20,680 bases of DNA from Colivivens sp963594655 (GTDB lineage: Bacteria; Bacteroidota; Bacteroidia; Bacteroidales; Bacteroidaceae), in NCBI GenBank assembly GCA_963594655.1, contig CAVBFD010000045.1:1-20680 (forward strand), in the 5' to 3' direction. Position 1 is the stretch's first letter, and every line of letters starts with the position of its first letter. Shown here one piece after another: positions 16,073 to 20,680 of the stretch. Under the pieces are notes generated by a model. That model ran no database searches. It had not been told where the DNA came from and saw only the letters and a program-made list of their open reading frames with translations. The position numbers and the translations under genes were made by a program.

Positions 16073-18049
16073 CTAAAACAGTTTGTCCACGTCGATGTCG
16101 AGGCCTACCATGACGTTCGTGCCGTCGGTCAGCGGACAGTTGAGGTAGTAGTACTTTGGCTTGTAGTTGAACAGGTTGTCAACCGCAGCCGTAATCTTTA
16201 TGCCCTTGCCGAACCTCTGTACCAGCGACAGCTTCCACAGGGTGTAGGCAGGGTAGTGTACCTTGACCGTCCCACGGCTGATGTCGTAGTAGTCGATATA
16301 TTCCTTGTTGTCCACTCCCGAAAGGAAACGTCCGTTGAGGGACAGCCGTATACCGTAGTTGCCGCTTATCTGTCTGTCCCAGTCCACCCTGGCTGTGACC
16401 GAGTGCTTGCGTGCCGGTATGTACTGGTTGTTGATGGTGTTGCCGTCCCCGTCCTTCGGCAGACGCTCGTTGGCGTACGAGTAGGACACACGTCCGCTGA
16501 GTCCGTTGTTCCAGTAGGCCTGCACCGTTGCCTCCCCTCCGTAAATCGAGTAGTTGTCGAGGTTCACGTAGTCGAGGTACAGTTGCTTGTCGTCCCCGGG
16601 CAGGTAATGGGGCAGTCCTGTGGTCAGTTTGTTGTCCACGTCATTGTAGTATGCCCCCACCGTGAAATTGAAGTGTCCGCTGGTGTAGTCCGCCGACACG
16701 TTGAGGTTATGGCTCAGTTCCGCCATGAGGTCCGGATTGCCGTTGATGATCCAGATGCCCTCCATGTCGAAGTTGTAGTACTTCTCCTTGAGTGTGGGCG
16801 CGCGGAATCCCATGCCGTATCCGATACGTATGTTGAGGTTGCGCAGCGGTCGGTAGCGTGCTGATACCTTCGGTGTCACGTGGGTGTCGTTTCCGTCTGA
16901 GAAGTGGTCGTACCTCAGTGCGCCCACTATCTCCCACTCGGGGGTCAGAATCCAGTCGAACTGTGTGAACAGGTCGAAGGAGTTCTGGTCTTTCGACTTG
17001 TCCTCTAGGTTCTTGTTCATGAGATAGTCGTGCATGAAGTCCGCACCGATGGTAAGCGTGTTGCCATTAGTCCAACTGTGGCTGTAGAGTCCCCTTACAC
17101 TGTTCTGCACGTTACTGTAGTGGCGCACGTCGAGTCCGCTTATGCGCTGTAATGTGGACTTGTCGTACTGGTCGAACGAGTAGGACAGTTCCATGTTGTC
17201 CCTCGCGGACACGTCCCACAGTCCGCGCAGTCCCGCCGAGAAGTCCCTGTAACGTTCGGGCGAGTCCACTGTCCGTGTGACCTGTCTGAAGAAATAGCCC
17301 GCGCGGCCCACTAACTTCAGGTTGTCCGCGGGGCGTACCGTCAACTGGTCCTTCACGTTCCATGTGCGTCCGCCGTAGATGGTGGTCACCACCTGTGTCG
17401 CGGGGTTGTCCGCACTGTGTACGTTGTAGTTGTCTGTCCGGGTGTGGTTTACTGACAGGAGGTTGCCCACCTTCTTGCCACCCAGTCCAATCAATCCTCC
17501 GAACCTCCGCTCGTTATGGTGCGCCAGCCGTCCGTTTACATTGAGTGTCCAGGGTTCCGCCGCTTCCTTGGTGATGATGTTGACCACTCCTCCACAGGCG
17601 TTGCTTCCGTACAGCGCGCTTGCAGCACCCTTGGTTATCTCGATATGGTCCACGTTGTCGAGGTTGAGGCGTGTGAAGTCCACATCGTCCATGGTTTCCC
17701 CGGCAAGCCGCTCTCCGTCTACGAGGAACAGTATGCCTTGTCCACCGAAGCCGGTGAAATTGAGGTGTACCTGTTGGTTCTTGGCGTAGGAGAACTCCAC
17801 GCCCGGCATTTCCTGCTGAAGCAGGTCTTTCACGTCCGTCGCGTCCGACTTCTCTATGTCGGCTGCGGTGATGAGCCGTGTCTGTATGGGTGTGTCCTTG
17901 AGCAACTTGGGTGTGCGTGTCCCCACCACAACCACGTCGTTGAGGTTGAAGTGGGCGGCGTTCAACGAGTCCTTGTGGCTTCTGTCCTGTGCCGAGGCAG
18001 GCACGGACATGACGGCGGCGACGAACAATGACAGTACGGCTGTTCTCAT
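16073..18049 (-). CDS. hmuR: TonB-dependent outer-membrane heme receptor, HmuR-like
   Basis: A 658-residue receptor. Signal peptide 1-20 (ending PASA), plug domain from about 36 (LNDVVVVGTRTPK) to 160 (YGSNACGGVVNIITK), then a beta-barrel to the C-terminal phenylalanine. The barrel carries the FRAP (415-418) and NPDL (438-441) boxes of heme receptors. In P. gingivalis HmuR a histidine between these boxes is needed for heme use; here that stretch has no histidine but has M429. The start at 18049 is chosen because it begins a good signal peptide and overlaps the hmuY stop (ATGA), giving translational coupling; a longer frame upstream lacks this. It should import heme, passed on by HmuY, into the periplasm with TonB energy. 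No hmuSTUV genes follow. Confidence 0.85.
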   Translation of the reverse strand: MRTAVLSLFVAAVMSVPASAQDRSHKDSLNAAHFNLNDVVVVGTRTPKLLKDTPIQTRLITAADIEKSDATDVKDLLQQEMPGVEFSYAKNQQVHLNFTGFGGQGILFLVDGERLAGETMDDVDFTRLNLDNVDHIEITKGAASALYGSNACGGVVNIITKEAAEPWTLNVNGRLAHHNERRFGGLIGLGGKKVGNLLSVNHTRTDNYNVHSADNPATQVVTTIYGGRTWNVKDQLTVRPADNLKLVGRAGYFFRQVTRTVDSPERYRDFSAGLRGLWDVSARDNMELSYSFDQYDKSTLQRISGLDVRHYSNVQNSVRGLYSHSWTNGNTLTIGADFMHDYLMNKNLEDKSKDQNSFDLFTQFDWILTPEWEIVGALRYDHFSDGNDTHVTPKVSARYRPLRNLNIRIGYGMGFRAPTLKEKYYNFDMEGIWIINGNPDLMAELSHNLNVSADYTSGHFNFTVGAYYNDVDNKLTTGLPHYLPGDDKQLYLDYVNLDNYSIYGGEATVQAYWNNGLSGRVSYSYANERLPKDGDGNTINNQYIPARKHSVTARVDWDRQISGNYGIRLSLNGRFLSGVDNKEYIDYYDISRGTVKVHYPAYTLWKLSLVQRFGKGIKITAAVDNLFNYKPKYYYLNCPLTDGTNVMVGLDIDVDKLF

Positions 18050-18819
18050 AGAGGGTATTTGTAGTTTATTGTCAGACAACACTTCACTCCAGCTTTGCTC
18101 AGGTAGTCAGCCAGTTGCAGGGCGGCGTACGTGCCGTCATGGGTCTTGATGATGAACACGTGGTTGTTCATGGTGAATGTCGGGGGCAGTGGGGGGATGT
18201 CCACAGTAAGCCAACCGGACAGCACTCTGTTGGTGTTTATCCCCTGGTTGCCGATATATCCTTGCAGCATCTGTGACTGCACGACCCACACGTCCTTCTC
18301 GTTCCACTCGTCGGGGGTGAATGTCAGTTTACTGAACGCAGCGGTGTCGGAGGGAACTGCGTCGATGTCCGTATAGATGGTCTCGAACACCCCCATGCCG
18401 TTGACACGCACGTTGTTCCTGTGTACGGCGAAAGTCCATGAGTCAGGCTCTTCCTGTGCCGCTGTGGGGGAGTACGACTCGAACCTGTTGTTGCTCAGTC
18501 CCACTCCGAGGACATCGTACCAATAGGTGTAGATGCCGTTTTCTCCGTCTCCTGTCTCCTGTATCTCTGTGGGTATGCCGTACGTGCGGAAAGCGGACGA
18601 CGCGTCGAAGGTGCTGTCTGCCGCGATACTGTCCGTGACGGCCTTCAGGTCGATGTAGTGCCACTGTGTCCAACTCGACGCGTCGATGTAGAGTTGTCCC
18701 TCCACCGCCAGTCGGTCTACTCCGTCCGTCGGCGTGTCGTATATGTCGTCAAATAAACCTTCACATGCCGGAAACAGAGTCAGTGTCCCCAGCATGATGA
18801 GCGCAGTCTTTGATGTCAT
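18046..18819 (-). CDS. hmuY: HmuY-family heme-binding lipoprotein
   Basis: A 257-residue protein with a lipoprotein signal: hydrophobic 5-16 and the lipobox-like LFPAC, lipidated cysteine C19. The HmuY fold (PF14064) is recognised from SWTQWHYIDL near the N-terminus, DSWTFAVHRNNVRVNG (126-141) and the C-terminal CLTINYKYPL. HmuY proteins bind heme at the cell surface and deliver it to HmuR. P. gingivalis uses two histidines; homologues in Prevotella, Tannerella and Bacteroides use methionines. Candidate ligands here are M142 and M184, but their spacing (42) is longer than I recall for known pairs, so this is a guess. The start at 18819 follows the upstream stop by one base and gives the shortest good signal peptide; the longer frame adds a charged, non-signal leader. 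Confidence 0.87.
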   Translation of the reverse strand: MTSKTALIMLGTLTLFPACEGLFDDIYDTPTDGVDRLAVEGQLYIDASSWTQWHYIDLKAVTDSIAADSTFDASSAFRTYGIPTEIQETGDGENGIYTYWYDVLGVGLSNNRFESYSPTAAQEEPDSWTFAVHRNNVRVNGMGVFETIYTDIDAVPSDTAAFSKLTFTPDEWNEKDVWVVQSQMLQGYIGNQGINTNRVLSGWLTVDIPPLPPTFTMNNHVFIIKTHDGTYAALQLADYLSKAGVKCCLTINYKYPL

Positions 18820-18820
18820 C

Positions 18821-19441
18821 CTATCTGAGATATTTCTTGCCGCCCTCGATGACGATGCCACGCGCGCCGGATGTCACCTTCAGTCCCGTGAGGTTGTAGG
18901 TGCCGCCGGCGGTCTTCTTGCCGTCACCCTTGATACCGGTGATTGCCGTGGCTGTTGCTCCGGGGAAGGTGCTGACAATGGGGAACGGCATCGCTCCAGG
19001 CTGGAAGGTGTTGACGATAGATGCCGACAGGTCGTCCTTCAGTATTACGAGTATGCTGCCCACGGAGAACGTGTAGTCACCGTTGATTTTATCACCGTTG
19101 CTGAACACCATCGTCAAGCCGTCGTCCTTGTAGTCACGGTAGTATCCACCTTTCTCGCTGTCGTATGTCAGACCCTTCACTGTGTATGTGCCTATGGAGA
19201 GGTTGCCTATCACAGTGCTGTCGAGCGTGTATGCCGGAACCTCGACATCCATCTTTGCGGTGCCGTCCTCCTCGTATGTGCGCACGTTGTACGTCACATC
19301 CTCACCGGTACTGTAAGCAAACTGGCCTCCCACCACAACGTCAAGACCGTCCGTGTACGGCTTCACCCCACTGTTCCCGTCTTGTGCCGTCACGCATGTG
19401 GCGAAGACCATCATAATTGCTGATATCAGAAATCTGTTCAT
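18821..19441 (-). CDS. Secreted calycin-like domain protein, first gene of the hmu operon
   Basis: A 206-residue protein with a signal peptide (MNRFLISAIMMVFATCVTA, cut before Q20). The body is beta-rich with repeated short strands and resembles the Calycin_like family of Bacteroidetes (PF13944), for example DGLTMVFSNGDKINGDYTF. The C-terminus (GGTYNLTGLKVTSGARGI and then GGKKYLR) has the pattern of the C-terminal tails common on exported Prevotella and Bacteroides proteins, which resemble type IX secretion sorting domains. Calycins are ligand-binding barrels; a role in binding heme or a related ligand is inferred from the operon only. The gene has a promoter 40 bp upstream, and hmuY starts one base after its stop. 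Confidence 0.7.
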   Translation of the reverse strand: MNRFLISAIMMVFATCVTAQDGNSGVKPYTDGLDVVVGGQFAYSTGEDVTYNVRTYEEDGTAKMDVEVPAYTLDSTVIGNLSIGTYTVKGLTYDSEKGGYYRDYKDDGLTMVFSNGDKINGDYTFSVGSILVILKDDLSASIVNTFQPGAMPFPIVSTFPGATATAITGIKGDGKKTAGGTYNLTGLKVTSGARGIVIEGGKKYLR

Positions 19442-19480
19442 AAACCTAATCTGTTTTTATATTTTACACTAAAACCGGTG

Positions 19481-19511
19481 CAAAGGTACGATGATTTTGT
19501 GACGTGACAAT
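19481..19511 (-). promoter_or_regulatory. Promoter of the hmu operon
   Basis: On the minus strand TACCTTTG (19481-19488) is an exact -7 element; 19 bp upstream the sequence is ATTG (19508-19511), three of four bases of the -33 TTTG. The leader to the ATG at 19441 is about 35 nt. No Fur box is recognised with confidence. Confidence 0.65.
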
Positions 19512-20195
19512 TACCTACAACAGGGTATTGTGGAAAAAACGTGTGAGCCGTATTTTGTCTTTTGTCACAGATGGTTTCTTTCCTTATGAAAAGGAAACGT
19601 CTGCGTGTTTCTTTCGGTTGTAACTATCGCCTGACAGCATACAATGGTTGTCATTGTCCGCAGGGTAATCTCTTCGTATTTGAAATATAGAAATCGGTAA
19701 GCTAAATCATCTTAAAAGCTAAAATGTCCTTGTGTAAAAATGTGCGAAACAACTCAATTCTGCTAACTTTTTGACAAAATACGCCAAGACCCCCTACAGA
19801 TACCTACAAGCACGTTCAAAACCACCCATTTTTTCACTCGAGTGAATTGATCAAAACACTCGAGTGAATCGATCAATTCACTCGAGTGAAATGACACCCC
19901 CTCTCGAGACCCTTTTTCGTTGAAAAATCAAAATGTAAACAAATCGCGGATATGTGGGGATTTTACAGAAAAGCCAGTTCGCACCAGTCGTTAACAAAAT
20001 TGATGTTAATCTATTAAGACATTCGGAGCAATGTAATGACAATGGAGGTATTTTAATTTGAAGATGGAACTTCAATGTTGCAACCAGAAGGAGTAAGAAG
20101 CTCTCGTCGATCAACCTATAGCACGCAAAGAGGTTCTCTGAACAGCTATTGGTTGGCTGTCCATTTTTAGGCACTAAGCATGTTTCGACGCTTTG
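19512..20195 (+). other. Long AT-rich non-coding region between the hmu operon and the Rpn gene
   Basis: About 680 bp with no convincing gene on either strand. It holds hairpin-forming inverted repeats: TTTCCTT/AAGGAAA at 19579-19597, an overlapping alternative pairing of 19591-19611, ACAATG/CATTGT at 19641-19657, and TTGAAG/CTTCAA at 20058-20075. It also holds the phased 22-bp CTCGAG array (19835-19908, listed separately). Base composition is much more AT-rich than the flanking genes. It may be a decayed or repetitive intergenic element; the sequence gives no transposase remnant that I can recognise. Confidence 0.6.
19833..19908. repeat. Phased 22-bp tandem array of CTCGAG palindromes
   Basis: CACTCGAGTGAA occurs at 19835, 19857 and 19879, exactly 22 bp apart; copies one and three extend to the 14-bp perfect palindrome TTCACTCGAGTGAA. 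A fourth CTCGAG at 19903 keeps the 22-bp register but with diverged flanks (CTCTCGAGAC). The spacers between the first three copies contain GATC at the same place (TTGATCAA and TCGATCAA). Two DNA turns per unit would put every site on the same face of the helix. Confidence 0.95.
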
Positions 20196-20680
20196 TCATT
20201 GGATTTGTATATTTAGCTTCTCCACCACATCGAATGATAAAGAGGTCGCAAGGGACACCTGCTCTACCGTGAAACCGGAAGCAAGCATACGCTTTGCGGT
20301 CGCAATCTTTTCATTGTTAACTCCCTCTTCCAATCCTTCCGCACGACCTTTCTGCATACCCTCTTCCAGTCCTTCCGCACGTCCTTTTTGCATACCTTCT
20401 TCCAGTCCTTCCGCACGTCCTTCCGCACGTCCTTCCTCCCGACCTCGCTCTATTGCGGAGTCGATGGAGTTCTTCACGTCACGGAATGCCTTCAGACTGT
20501 CCTCATACTCTTTTAGTTCGGTCTTGCTGAACGCGGCGATTTCCGCCTCGGCGAAGAGTTTGGAGAAGACTTTCTCCTTCAGTGCCTCCGGCTGGCTGTC
20601 AAGACGTGCCAGATTCTTTAGGACATAGAGCCACTTGTCGCAGAGCGTCACCAGTTCATCCTCTGTCTTGTTGAACTTGA
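20196..20680 (-). CDS. C-terminal part of an Rpn/PDDEXK-type nuclease-family protein, 5' end outside window
   Basis: The frame is open to the window edge on the minus strand (KFNKTEDELVTLCDKWLYVL), so a GTG at 20651 is internal and the N-terminal half is missing. The 161 visible residues match the C-terminal part of Bacteroidetes Rpn-family recombination-promoting nuclease / PD-(D/E)XK transposase-like proteins: CDKWLYVLKNLARLDSQP, then EYEDSLKAFRDVKNSID, and a tail of EEGRAEG repeats predicted to be a charged helix or coiled coil, ending in a small helical element (AKRMLASGFTVEQVSLAT). The nuclease core is outside the window, so activity cannot be judged. The tail is encoded by three 36-bp repeats. 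Confidence 0.8.
   Translation of the reverse strand, partial: KFNKTEDELVTLCDKWLYVLKNLARLDSQPEALKEKVFSKLFAEAEIAAFSKTELKEYEDSLKAFRDVKNSIDSAIERGREEGRAEGRAEGLEEGMQKGRAEGLEEGMQKGRAEGLEEGVNNEKIATAKRMLASGFTVEQVSLATSLSFDVVEKLNIQIQ
20323..20430 (-). repeat. Three 36-bp tandem repeats in the Rpn-type gene
   Basis: Units begin at 20323, 20359 and 20395 and differ at a few bases. Each encodes a 12-residue block of the type GRAEGLEEGMQK. Since 36 is a multiple of 3, copy-number change alters tail length without a frameshift. Confidence 0.9.

Noticed and set aside
19833..19908. CRISPR array
   Set aside because: Repeats are a short palindrome with near-identical 10-bp spacers, and no cas gene is present.
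19878..20174. Minus-strand reading frame of 98 codons in the long intergenic region
   Set aside because: Residue composition looks random, it runs into the CTCGAG array, and no promoter or family resemblance is seen.
20323..20430. CRISPR array or non-coding repeat
   Set aside because: The units are directly adjacent without spacers and code for a regular EGR-rich protein tail.

Overview
The window looks like chromosome from a gut or oral member of the Bacteroidales, most like Prevotella or a relative. Three things point there. Many genes have the Bacteroidetes promoter form (TTTG near -33, TAnnTTTG near -7). There is a HmuY/HmuR heme-uptake pair. There are Bacteroidetes-type surface and accessory families (MG2-like secreted protein, AAA-ATPase-like/DUF1703, histone H1-like protein, Rpn/PDDEXK protein). 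Genus is inference; no rRNA or marker gene settles it.

Layout. Positions 1-2113 are accessory: the C-terminal end of a winged-helix protein with an 11-bp tandem repeat in its coding sequence, then a predicted AAA-ATPase/PD-(D/E)XK protein. A tRNA-Lys(TTT) on the minus strand (2277-2349), with its own promoter and terminator, separates this from core genes. A hotdog thioesterase follows (2504-2893). Next is a five-gene polyamine operon (3065-8699): arginine decarboxylase, a spermidine-synthase-like protein, an agmatinase-family ureohydrolase, carboxy(nor)spermidine dehydrogenase and carboxy(nor)spermidine decarboxylase. A 56-aa histone-like gene (8844-9014) has its own promoter and terminator. 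Then come a large secreted MG2-type protein (9111-11807) and a DegT-type sugar aminotransferase (11826-12932), which overlaps tail-to-tail with a glycosyltransferase on the minus strand (12892-13995). Upstream of the glycosyltransferase is a UPF0597/L-cysteine desulfidase-like gene (14015-15304). Riboflavin synthase (15453-16061) converges on a minus-strand heme operon: calycin-like protein, HmuY lipoprotein, HmuR TonB-dependent receptor (19441-16073). About 700 bp of AT-rich non-coding DNA follows, holding several hairpins and a phased 22-bp array of four CTCGAG sites. The window ends inside an Rpn-type protein with 36-bp coding repeats.

How the genes work together. SpeA makes agmatine from arginine. 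The SpeB-family enzyme removes urea from agmatine, or from an aminopropyl-agmatine intermediate. The dehydrogenase/decarboxylase pair adds the aminopropyl group from aspartate semialdehyde. This gives spermidine without decarboxylated S-adenosylmethionine, so the SpeE-like protein in the same operon, which lacks one conserved active-site aspartate and has no speD beside it, is the most puzzling gene here. The hmu genes form a heme-capture set. The strongest candidates for undescribed biology are the SpeE-like protein, the 22-bp CTCGAG array and the frame-shifting 11-bp coding repeat.
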